64,000 bases of DNA from Streptomyces griseus. Lineage in GTDB: Bacteria; Actinomycetota; Actinomycetes; Streptomycetales; Streptomycetaceae. The notes beneath the pieces were generated by a model. That model was not told where the DNA came from, did no database searches, and worked only from the letters and a program-made list of their open reading frames with translations. The stretch is from assembly GCF_900460065.1 (NCBI RefSeq), contig NZ_UAVD01000027.1, forward strand, positions 310,001 to 374,000, written 5' to 3'. Positions 1 through 7,037 of the stretch are shown here, in pieces. Position numbers and translations under genes: made by a program. Each line of letters starts with the position of its first letter. The stretch's first letter is position 1.

Positions 1-942
1 CAGGACGTCACCGCGCCGGTAGACCATGGGTGCGAGCCCGGCGGGTCCGGGCACCTCGTGTGTCCGGGTGACCACGTCGCGCTCGCCCGCGTAGCTGTAG
101 TCCACCGGGTCGATGAGGAGCTCGCGCCGGCTGTCGCCCCGGTCGTACGCGCGGGTGACCGCGATGACCTGGCGGCCGGAGGCGTCCCGGATCAGGTGGT
201 CGGTCACCTCGACGCCCCCGACGGTCGCCATCGCCCGGTAGACGCGGGCCTGGGCGTCGGGCGGGATCGGGTACGACTCCAGCAGGACGGACAGGGCGCG
301 GAAGCTGTGCTCGTCCTTGGCCTCGGGGGGGCCGTCGGGGCCGCTGCCGGTGGGGAAGATCCTGCGGAGTTCCGCGAGGAGCGCCTCGGGGTCCTCCGGG
401 AGGTCCGCCGCGATCTCGTAGGACTCGCGGGCGGTGCGGTGGTCCGTGTCGCCCGGGTCGTTCTCGGCGGCCTTGTCGTCGTACGGGATCCAGGATTCGG
501 GATCCCCGTGGTCCACGACGACCGACGTCCCGGAGCCCTTCCCGTCCTTCCTGGTCGGCTGGGCCGGCTCTCCGCTGACGGCCCGGAGGTAGATCCACTG
601 GTCGGCGCGCGGCTCGGGGGGCGCCTCCTGCCGGTCCAGATAGTCGGCGGCCCGGCCCAGGGCGGCGGCCGGGCTGGACAGGTCGAGATCGCCCGTCACG
701 GTCGCCGGGGCCGTGGCCCGGGGGGCGGGGGCGTCGACGAGCTGGGTGATGACCAACGCCGCCGCGGTGATCGCCACCACCGCGCCGAGCGAGGCGACCC
801 GCCAGTCGGCCCGCAGCACGCGGGTGCGGCGGTTCCTGCCCGTGATGGCGTCGGTCAGGCGCTTCCGGCCGGGGGCGAGGGCGGTGCGGTCGGGGACGGG
901 GGCGTCGGCGCGCAGCTCACGCAGCCGGGTCATTTCGTCCAT
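1..942 (-). CDS. CU044_5270-family membrane protein, partial (3' end outside window)
   Basis: The frame is open from an ATG at 942 down to the window edge (314 codons) with no stop, so the C-terminus is missing. The start has an AGGAGC ribosome site just upstream and overlaps the last 13 bases of the upstream sigma factor gene, so the two are translationally coupled. A short basic cytoplasmic N-terminus (about 45 residues) leads into one membrane helix (GAVVAITAAALVITQLV), followed by a long extracytoplasmic part with the WIYLRAV and YPIPPDAQARVYRAMA type segments typical of the CU044_5270 family. Members of this family commonly follow ECF sigma genes. That arrangement suggests a membrane partner or anti-sigma-like regulator, but no canonical zinc anti-sigma motif is visible. 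Function inferred from context only. Confidence 0.85.
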   Translation of the reverse strand, partial: MDEMTRLRELRADAPVPDRTALAPGRKRLTDAITGRNRRTRVLRADWRVASLGAVVAITAAALVITQLVDAPAPRATAPATVTGDLDLSSPAAALGRAADYLDRQEAPPEPRADQWIYLRAVSGEPAQPTRKDGKGSGTSVVVDHGDPESWIPYDDKAAENDPGDTDHRTARESYEIAADLPEDPEALLAELRRIFPTGSGPDGPPEAKDEHSFRALSVLLESYPIPPDAQARVYRAMATVGGVEVTDHLIRDASGRQVIAVTRAYDRGDSRRELLIDPVDYSYAGERDVVTRTHEVPGPAGLAPMVYRRGDVL

Positions 943-1574
943 GACGGGGTCAGCTCCTGTTCGGCCGAGGTGAACGCGGGGTCGGTGGTCAGGGACTCGC
1001 GGACCTTGCGGCGGGCCCGGTTCAGACGGGATCTGACCGTGCCCAGCGGTATCCGCAGCGCGTCGGCGACCTCCTGGTAGCCGAGGTCCGCCCAGGCGAC
1101 GAGCAGCAGGACGTGCCGGTCGCCGGGGGAGAGCGAGGCCAGTGCCCCCGCCAGCGGGGCCCGGACGGCCAGCCGGTCGTCCGAGCGTTCGCTCCAGGAG
1201 GCGGCCACCGGGTCGTGGCCCGTCCGGGCGAGCGCCTTCAGCGCGCGGACCTCGGTACGGCGGTGCTTGCCGATCAGGTTGGCGGCGATGCCGTACAGCC
1301 AGGGCCGGGCCAGCCGGCGTGCGGTGTCGTAGCGGTCGCGGGTACGGAACGCGATGAGGAACGTCTCCGCCGTGATGTCGTCCGCCGCGCCCTCCCCGAG
1401 GCGGCGGGCGGCGTAGCGGTGGATGTCCGGGGCGTGCCGGTCGTACAGTCCGGCGAAGAGTTCGGGCTCGTCGAGGGAGCGCGCGATGACGTCGGCGTCG
1501 TCTCCCGCCCGGCCCTCGCCCTCGCCCCCGCCCGCGTGCTCGGTGCCGGGGCGGGCCGGAGGTGGTCCGGTCAC
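930..1574 (-). CDS. ECF RNA polymerase sigma factor
   Basis: This is a 214-residue sigma-70 family protein. Region 2 is seen in the segment LFAGLYDRHAPDIHRYAARR through DDITAETFLIAF and RPWLYGIAANLI, about residues 40-105. Region 4 is seen in LSPGDRHVLLLVAWADLGYQ and VADALRIPLGTVRSRLNRAR, about residues 140-190. It starts at a GTG with GGAGG five bases upstream. A glycine- and glutamate-rich N-terminal tail of about 30 residues precedes region 2. It would direct RNA polymerase to a small set of stress or envelope promoters. The gene is coupled to the CU044_5270-family membrane protein downstream, which probably modulates it. The ECF subgroup was not determined. Confidence 0.95.
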   Translation of the reverse strand: MTGPPPARPGTEHAGGGEGEGRAGDDADVIARSLDEPELFAGLYDRHAPDIHRYAARRLGEGAADDITAETFLIAFRTRDRYDTARRLARPWLYGIAANLIGKHRRTEVRALKALARTGHDPVAASWSERSDDRLAVRAPLAGALASLSPGDRHVLLLVAWADLGYQEVADALRIPLGTVRSRLNRARRKVRESLTTDPAFTSAEQELTPSWTK

Positions 1575-1653
1575 TGCGCCTCCAAGGGTGCGTCGGTCGG
1601 TGTGGCTGTCACCCCTGTTGTCCGCGGCGGGCGGAAAGGTTCACGGCGGGAGG

Positions 1654-1696
1654 CGGACGGGCGGTGGGGCCCCGCGAGGGGCCCACCGCCCGTCCG
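1654..1696. terminator. Terminator-like hairpin
   Basis: Arms CGGACGGGCGGTGGG and CCCACCGCCCGTCCG are exactly complementary, and the inner GCCCC/GGGGC pair extends the stem around a GCGA loop with one bulged G. There is no T tract. Its place between two divergently transcribed genes is odd for a terminator; it might insulate the two promoters or sit in a 5' leader. Confidence 0.55.
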
Positions 1697-1705
1697 TCGG
1701 CCTTC

Positions 1706-1740
1706 CCTCCCGCCCGTCCCTTCCGCGTACGGGCGGGAGG
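1706..1740. terminator. Second hairpin in the divergent region
   Basis: CCTCCCGCCCGT (1706-1717) is perfectly complementary to ACGGGCGGGAGG (1729-1740), giving a 12-bp stem with an 11-base loop. It directly follows the larger hairpin, so a transcript crossing this region in either direction would form two stable stems in succession. Confidence 0.5.
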
Positions 1741-1902
1741 CCGCTCCCGGGCCCTGTCGTCGAACTGCGTGACGAAGCCCGTCTCTCCCCGCAGGTGATG
1801 CGATGGACACCCGTGACGGTAGAGGGTGGCCCCCGCGCGGTCCGCCGCGTCGCCGCCTGCCGACTTGACCGCGCTTTGACTGCGCTCTGCGAAGGTCTGG
1901 GC

Positions 1903-1989
1903 ATGGCTGACCTCACATCGGACCCGGTGGACGTGGGCGGTGCCCTTCCCCGGGCCGGGTACGTGATCCTGACCGCGAGAACCCCGTGA
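1903..1989 (+). CDS. Putative 28-residue small ORF coupled to the FAD oxidoreductase
   Basis: An ATG at 1903 preceded by GAAGG with a seven-base spacer opens a 28-codon reading frame (begins MADLTSDPVDVGG, ends VILTARTP). Its TGA overlaps the GTG start of the downstream oxidoreductase in a GTGA junction. The downstream GTG itself has a poor ribosome site, so translation of this small ORF could deliver ribosomes to it. The peptide has no recognisable domain. It could be a true small protein, a translational leader, or chance; the good ribosome site and the exact junction are the only support. Confidence 0.4.
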   Translation: MADLTSDPVDVGGALPRAGYVILTARTP

Positions 1990-3446
1990 CCAGGCCGGCG
2001 GCGTCCCGGCCGCGTCCCGGTGACAGCGAACCCGGCTCCGCACCGCCGCCGGTCTGGGACAGGGCCGTGGTCCTGGGCGGCGGCTACGCGGGGCTCCTGG
2101 CCGCCCGCGTTCTGACCGGGCACTTCCGCCAGGTCACCGTCATCGAGCGGGACCCGCCCCCCGCACCCGGTGAGCCCGCGACCCGCTCCGGCGTCCCGCA
2201 GGCTCACCACCCCCACGCCCTGCTGGCCCGCGGCGCCGAACACCTGGAGGAGCTCTTTCCCGGGCTCCGTGAGGAACTGGCCGCCCGCGGCTGCCCGGTC
2301 GAGGACTTCGCCGCGGCCACCCGCATGCTGTTCCCCACCGGCTGGGCGCCCCGCATCCCCGTCGGCTTCGACGTCCAACTGGTGGCGCGCCCCGCACTCG
2401 AACAGGTGCTGCGCGAGCGGGTCACCGCCCTGCCGTCGGTCACCTTCCGCTACGGCGTGCGCGCCGAAGCGCTCCTCCTGGACCAGCAGCAGGACGGCGT
2501 GGGGGTGACGGTCCGTCCGCGCGACGGCGAGGCGCGGGACGAGGTGGTCCGGGCGGACCTGGTCGTGGACGCCACCGGCCGCGCGACCCGACTGCCCCGC
2601 TGGCTGGAGGAGGCGGGCCATCCCCTTCCCGACACCCTCGTGGTCGACGGCAAGGTCACCTACGCCTCGCGCTTCTACACCTTCCGGCCGGACCCGGGCC
2701 AGGACTGGTTCGCCTCCTACCAGCCGACCCTCGCCCCGCACTCACCGCGCGGTGGCGTCGCGGCCCGGGTCGGCCCCGACCTGTGGCAGCTCGGCCTGAT
2801 CGGCGCGGGCGGCCAGGCCCCGCCCGCCGACGAGGACGGCTTTCGCGCGTACGCCGCGACCCTCGACAACCCCGACTTCGCCCACATCATCGACCACGGC
2901 ACACCCCAGGGCCCCGTCAGACAGACCCGTTCCACCGTCAACCGCTGGCACCGTTACGACCGTCTGCCGCACTGGCCCGGACGCCTCATCGCCCTCGGCG
3001 ACAGCATCTGCGCGCTCAACCCCGTCTACGCACAGGGCATGACCGTCGCCGCCCGGCAGGCCACCCTCCTCGACGCCCTCCTCACCCGCCACGCGCACAC
3101 GGCCCGCACCAAGGGCGCGTCCGGCACGCTGGACCGGCTGGGGCCGGTGTTCCAGCGACGGGCCGCCGCCCTCGCCCGCGGCCCGTGGCTCCTCAACACC
3201 TCCGCCGACCGCGCCTGGCAGCCCGCCACCGCACCGCTGGGCACGCGCCTCGCCACCCGCTACCTCGCGGCCGTCACCGCACGCCTGCCCCACCACCCGG
3301 CCCTCTTCCTGCGGTTCGCCCGCAGCCTGCACATGCTCGACGGCCCCACCACCCTGGCCACTCCCCGGGCCCTCGCCCAGCTCGCCTCCCTCCCGTCCCT
3401 CCCGCGCCACGAAGCGGTCTGCACCTGCCCGGCGGGCAGCCGGTAG
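1986..3446 (+). CDS. FAD-dependent oxidoreductase (PHBH-like monooxygenase fold)
   Basis: The 486-residue protein begins with an FAD-binding Rossmann segment (VVLGGGYAGLLAARVL, about residues 23-38) followed by VIERD, which contacts the adenosine ribose. The second FAD motif is LIALGDSICALNPVYAQGM near residue 335-353, the GD...P signature of p-hydroxybenzoate-hydroxylase-like flavoproteins. No membrane segment is evident. Homologues are annotated as FAD-dependent or geranylgeranyl-reductase-like monooxygenases acting on hydrophobic or aromatic substrates; the actual substrate cannot be deduced. The GTG start is forced because an in-frame stop lies upstream, and it overlaps the stop of a small ORF. 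The gene stands alone, with no pathway neighbours. Confidence 0.85.
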   Translation: MTRPAASRPRPGDSEPGSAPPPVWDRAVVLGGGYAGLLAARVLTGHFRQVTVIERDPPPAPGEPATRSGVPQAHHPHALLARGAEHLEELFPGLREELAARGCPVEDFAAATRMLFPTGWAPRIPVGFDVQLVARPALEQVLRERVTALPSVTFRYGVRAEALLLDQQQDGVGVTVRPRDGEARDEVVRADLVVDATGRATRLPRWLEEAGHPLPDTLVVDGKVTYASRFYTFRPDPGQDWFASYQPTLAPHSPRGGVAARVGPDLWQLGLIGAGGQAPPADEDGFRAYAATLDNPDFAHIIDHGTPQGPVRQTRSTVNRWHRYDRLPHWPGRLIALGDSICALNPVYAQGMTVAARQATLLDALLTRHAHTARTKGASGTLDRLGPVFQRRAAALARGPWLLNTSADRAWQPATAPLGTRLATRYLAAVTARLPHHPALFLRFARSLHMLDGPTTLATPRALAQLASLPSLPRHEAVCTCPAGSR

Positions 3447-3621
3447 ACCGGTCACCCGCCGGGCGGGCGCGGTGAGAGCCGCCACCTGCCCGGCGGGCCG
3501 CCGCCGCGTACCGTCGTGAAAAAGACGCGGCCGGTGTGTCGATCGAGCCAGGTCCCGATCGTCGTCATGGTGTAAGCAGCCCCGAGGGCTGGCACCACAC
3601 AGGCGAGAGAGGGAACCGACC

Positions 3622-3972
3622 ATGAAGTACATGCTGCTGATCCACAGCGGGGCCGTCGACGAGCGGGGCGGCGCGCCCGAGTGCACCGTCGAGGACTGGA
3701 TGGCCTACGACAAGGCCGTGCGCGACGCGGGAATCCACGTGTCCGGGGAGTCGCTGGCCGATCTGGTGACCGCGACCACCGTGCGGGTCTCGCCGACGGG
3801 GGAGCGGACCGTGACGGACGGGCCGTTCGCCGAGACGCGCGAGCTGCTGGGCGGGTTCCTCGTGATCGACGTGCCCGACCTCGACGCCGCCCTCGACTGG
3901 GCCGCACGCTGTCCCGGCTCCCGCGACGGCGGCTCGGTCGTCGTCCGGCCGGTCGCGGACTTCGGGGCCTGA
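3622..3972 (+). CDS. YCII-related (DGPF) domain protein
   Basis: A 116-residue protein with the YCII/DGPF fold. The diagnostic stretch is VTDGPFAETRELLGGFLVID near residues 70-90, preceded by the conserved N-terminal MKYMLLIHSG strand. The start ATG has a GAGAGAGGG ribosome site. It ends five bases before the start chosen for a sigma factor with a long C-terminal extension. Pairing of DGPF proteins with such sigma factors defines the ECF42 group, which has been studied in Streptomyces venezuelae. The biochemical function of DGPF proteins is unknown; linkage suggests they are a target or modulator of the sigma factor. Confidence 0.92.
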   Translation: MKYMLLIHSGAVDERGGAPECTVEDWMAYDKAVRDAGIHVSGESLADLVTATTVRVSPTGERTVTDGPFAETRELLGGFLVIDVPDLDAALDWAARCPGSRDGGSVVVRPVADFGA

Positions 3973-3977
3973 GAGCC

Positions 3978-5264
3978 GTGCCGGGCGAGGGCGTGCCCCC
4001 GGGGGAGGGCTCGGTGGCCGCCGAAGCCGTCGCGGCGGTGTTCCGGGAGGAGCGCGGGCTGCTGCTCGCCTCCCTCGTCCGCCGGTTCGGGGACCTCGAC
4101 CTGGCCGAGGAGGTGACGTCCGAGGCGATCGAGGCCGCGCTGCGGCACTGGCCCGCCGAGGGCGTCCCCGCCCGCCCCGGGGCCTGGCTGCTGACGACCG
4201 CGCGGCGCAGGGCCGTGGACCGGCTCCGGCGCGACCGGGCGTACGCGGCCCGGCTCGCCGTCCTCCGGGCCGACGCGGAACGGGCCGAGGCGCAGCGGGT
4301 CGAAGCCGTCACCCCCGCGGCCGGTGCGGCCACGATCGGCGATCTCCCCGATGAACGGCTCCAGTTGTTCTTCACCTGCGCCCACCCCGCCCTCGCCGCC
4401 GAGGACCGCACCGCCCTGACCCTGCGGTGCCTCGCCGGGCTCACCACGCCGGAGGTGGCGCGGGCGTTCCTCGTACCGACCGCGACCCTGGCCCAGCGCG
4501 TCGTGCGGGCCAAGAAGAAGATCCGCGAGGCCCGGATCCCGTTCCGGGTGCCCGGCCCCGACGAACTGCCCGAGCGGCTGCCCGGTGTCCTCCAGGTCGT
4601 CTACTCGGTCTTCACCGAGGGGTACGCGGCCAGTTCGGGGCCCCGCCTCCAGCGGCTCGACCTGGCCGAGGAGGCGATCAGGCTGGCCCGGATACTGCAC
4701 CGGCTGCTGCCCGCCGAGCGGGAGAGCGCCGGACTCCTCGCGCTGCTGCTCCTCGTCCACGCCCGGCGTGACGCGCGGACCGGGCCGGAGGGCGAGCCGG
4801 TGCTCCTGGAGGACCAGGACCGGGGGTGCTGGGACCGGGCGATGATCGAGGAGGGCCGCGCCCTGGTGGTCAGGGCGCTGACCGGCGGGCCGGCCGGCCC
4901 GTACGGGGTGCAGGCCGCCATCGCCGCCCTGCACGACGAGGCGGCAGACGTGGCGGCCACGGACTGGCCGCAGATCGTGGCCCTGTACGACGTGCTCCTC
5001 ACGCTCACCCCGTCCCCCGTGGTGGCGTTGAACCGTGCCGTGGCGGTGGCGATGCGGGACGGGCCGGGCGCCGGACTGGCGCTGCTCGACGCGTTGGCGG
5101 GGGAGCCCCGGCTGCGGGAGTACCCGCCGTACGCCGTGGCGCGGGGGGACCTGCTCGGCCGGCTGGGGCGGGACGGGGAGGCCGCCGACGCGTACCGGGA
5201 GGCGCTGGAGCTGGCCCGCTCCGAGCCGGAGCGGGCCGCGTTGCGCCGGAAGCTGGGGGAGTGA
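3978..5264 (+). CDS. ECF42-type sigma factor with C-terminal TPR-like extension
   Basis: About 428 residues from the GTG at 3978; GTGs at 3993 and 4014 (the latter with GGAGG upstream) are alternative starts. Sigma region 2 is in FREERGLLLASLVRRFGDLD to WLLTTARRRAVDRLRRDRAY. Region 4 is in LTLRCLAGLTTPEVARAFLV to VRAKKKIREARIPFRV. The remaining half (from about residue 200) is the DUF6596/TPR-like extension, with the hallmark segments YSVFTEGYAASSG and VVALNRAVAVAMRDGP. The extension is reported to be needed for activity in this group. No anti-sigma gene is adjacent, as expected for ECF42. It likely forms an operon with the DGPF gene. Confidence 0.93.
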   Translation: MPGEGVPPGEGSVAAEAVAAVFREERGLLLASLVRRFGDLDLAEEVTSEAIEAALRHWPAEGVPARPGAWLLTTARRRAVDRLRRDRAYAARLAVLRADAERAEAQRVEAVTPAAGAATIGDLPDERLQLFFTCAHPALAAEDRTALTLRCLAGLTTPEVARAFLVPTATLAQRVVRAKKKIREARIPFRVPGPDELPERLPGVLQVVYSVFTEGYAASSGPRLQRLDLAEEAIRLARILHRLLPAERESAGLLALLLLVHARRDARTGPEGEPVLLEDQDRGCWDRAMIEEGRALVVRALTGGPAGPYGVQAAIAALHDEAADVAATDWPQIVALYDVLLTLTPSPVVALNRAVAVAMRDGPGAGLALLDALAGEPRLREYPPYAVARGDLLGRLGRDGEAADAYREALELARSEPERAALRRKLGE

Positions 5265-5320
5265 GGGCTGTCCCGCGCCTCCCGGCGGGCGATCCGCCGC
5301 CAGGAATCGCGGGACAGCCC
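5265..5320 (+). terminator. Terminator hairpin after the ECF42 gene
   Basis: GGGCTGTCCCGCG (5265-5277) is perfectly complementary to CGCGGGACAGCCC (5308-5320). The intervening 30 bases contain a further GCGGG/CCGCC pairing. It begins immediately after the stop codon and has no T tract, as is usual in Streptomyces. Confidence 0.65.
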
Positions 5321-5452
5321 CCGGCAGGGGAAGGCCGGGGAGCCCGGGGGGCGGCGGCGGCCCTTCGCGTTCCCGTGGCGGCAGGAGCGGTTCACGGCAG
5401 CCGGGCCGCTGTCCGGCGAGCGCCGCGCCCACCGGTGGCCGGAACGCCTATC

Positions 5453-5482
5453 TTGACCCGCTCATGACATGAGTTCATTCTG
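5453..5482 (+). promoter_or_regulatory. Promoter with embedded palindrome before the carboxypeptidase
   Basis: TTGACC (5453-5458) and CATTCT (5477-5482) are separated by 18 bases and fit a housekeeping-type promoter. The spacer contains the near-perfect palindrome CTCATGACATGAG (5461-5473), six-base arms around a central A, well placed to be an operator for a repressor. The predicted transcript would start about 40 bases upstream of the carboxypeptidase ATG. Confidence 0.5.
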
Positions 5483-5533
5483 TGCCCGTCGCACAGCTCC
5501 ACCCCCACCCCGACGGACCCAGGAGATGCCAGC

Positions 5534-6889
5534 ATGCGACTCGTCACCGCACGGAGACCCCGGCCGACGAAGGGCCGACGCAACGCCGCCCTGACCGTTC
5601 TGCTCGCCCTCGCCCTCGCGGCCCCCGCCACCGCCGTGGCGACCGCCGGGAACGCGGCCCCGAACGCGGCCGTCGCCGCGGACGAGCGGACGCTCCAGTA
5701 CGAGATCACCGGGCGCACCACCCCTGCCGCCCGCACCGACATCGCCCGAGCGGGCGTCTCGATCGACGAGGTCCACGACCACGGCGTCGTGATCACCGCG
5801 GACGCCGCCCAGGCCCGGAAGCTCCGGGCGCGCGGCCACGTCCTGGAGGCCCTGCCCGCCCCGGACGCCGCGCCGCGCGCGGCGGACGGCGTGAGCGCCC
5901 TCGACTTCCCGCCCGCCGACTCCCGCTACCACAACTACGCCGAGATGAACGCGGCGATCGACGCCCGCATCGCCGCGAACCCCTCGATCATGAGCAAGCG
6001 CGTCATCGGCAAGACCTACCAGGGCCGTGACGTCATCGCGGTCAAGGTCAGCGACAACGTCGCCACCGACGAGGCCGAGCCCGAGGTCCTGTTCACCGCG
6101 CACCAGCACGCCCGCGAGCACCTGACCGTCGAGATGGCGCTCTACCTGCTCCGCGAACTGGGCCAGGGCTACGGGTCCGACTCCCGGATCACGCAGGCGG
6201 TCAACGGCCGCGAACTGTGGATCGTGCCGGACATGAACCCGGACGGCGGCGAGTACGACATCGCCTCCGGCTCGTACCGCAGCTGGCGCAAGAACCGGCA
6301 GCCCAACGCCGGCTCCAGCGCGGTCGGCACCGACCTCAACCGCAACTGGGCCTACAAGTGGGGCTGCTGCGGCGGCTCCTCCTCCAGCCCCTCGTCCGAG
6401 ACCTACCGGGGTGCGGCCGCCGAGTCCGCGCCCGAGACGAAGGTCGTGGCGGACTTCGTGCGCAGCCGGGTGGTCGGCGGGAAGCAGCAGATCACGGCGG
6501 CCATCGACTTCCACACGTACAGCGAACTGGTGCTGTGGCCCTTCGGCTACACGTACAACGACACCGCCCCCGGCATGACCGCCGACGACCGCAACGCGTT
6601 CGCGGCGGTGGGGCAGAAGATGGCGGCCAGCAACGGCTACACCGCCGAGCAGTCCAGCGACCTGTACATCACCGACGGGTCGATCGACGACTGGCTGTGG
6701 GGCTCGCAGAAGATCTTCGGCTACACCTTCGAGATGTACCCGCGCTCGGCGTCCGGGGGCGGCTTCTACCCGCCCGACGAGGTCATCGAGCGCGAGACCT
6801 CCCGCAACCGCGACGCGGTGCTCCAGCTGATCGAGAACGCGGACTGCATGTACCGGTCGATCGGCAAGGAGGCGCAGTACTGCTCCTGA
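5534..6889 (+). CDS. Secreted M14 zinc carboxypeptidase
   Basis: A 451-residue preproenzyme. An N-terminal twin-basic leader and hydrophobic stretch ([18 protein letters not shown]) form a signal peptide. A propeptide follows to about residue 125, then the metallocarboxypeptidase domain. Zinc ligands are visible as HAREH (His192 and Glu195) and His327 in FHTYSEL. The general base is Glu400 in YTFEMYPRS, and substrate-binding MNPDGGEYD and NRNWAYKWG are present. It resembles carboxypeptidase T of thermophilic actinomycetes and the S. griseus enzyme, with mixed A/B specificity, cleaving C-terminal residues from extracellular peptides. A cysteine pair in KWGCCGGSS may form part of a disulfide. 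Monocistronic, with its own promoter and a downstream terminator. Confidence 0.95.
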
Positions 6890-6916
6890 CGGAGCGGCGC
6901 GACTCCGCCGCTCGGC

Positions 6917-6956
6917 GCGGCCCGGTCCCGGCCCTGCGTGGCCGGGACCGGGCCGC
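6917..6956 (+). terminator. Strong terminator hairpin before glmS
   Basis: GCGGCCCGGTCCCGGCC (6917-6933) pairs perfectly with GGCCGGGACCGGGCCGC (6940-6956) around a six-base loop. The 17-bp GC stem lies 28 bases after the carboxypeptidase stop and isolates it from glmS. Confidence 0.8.
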
Positions 6957-7025
6957 CCGGCCGGGGACGGGGTGCGCGGTCGGGGACGGGCCGCGCGGAT
7001 TCCTGCCGTGAGGGGCTTTCGGCCT

Positions 7026-7037
7026 TAAGGTGCCGCT
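7026..7037 (+). promoter_or_regulatory. -10 box for a leaderless glmS transcript
   Basis: TAAGGT (7026-7031) fits the TANNNT -10 consensus and lies six bases before the glmS ATG, so the predicted transcription start coincides with the A of the start codon. No ribosome site precedes the ATG, in keeping with a leaderless message. The -35 is not obvious. Confidence 0.5.

Larger units (their letters stand above)
1575..1902. other. Divergent intergenic region with two strong hairpins
   Basis: This 328-base gap separates the leftward sigma factor gene from the rightward small ORF and FAD oxidoreductase. It contains two GC-rich inverted repeats (1654-1696 and 1706-1740, listed separately). It also contains a short sequence, GGGCCCTGTCGTCGA, at about 1749-1763 that recurs in part near 44661. 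Two TTGAC-like hexamers lie at 1865-1870 and 1876-1880, but I could not pair either with a convincing -10 box. No coding sequence is supported here. Confidence 0.6.

Noticed and set aside
7000..7037. glmS ribozyme upstream of glmS
   Set aside because: The leader appears absent (leaderless start) and no ribozyme-like core is visible; the ribozyme is a Firmicutes feature.
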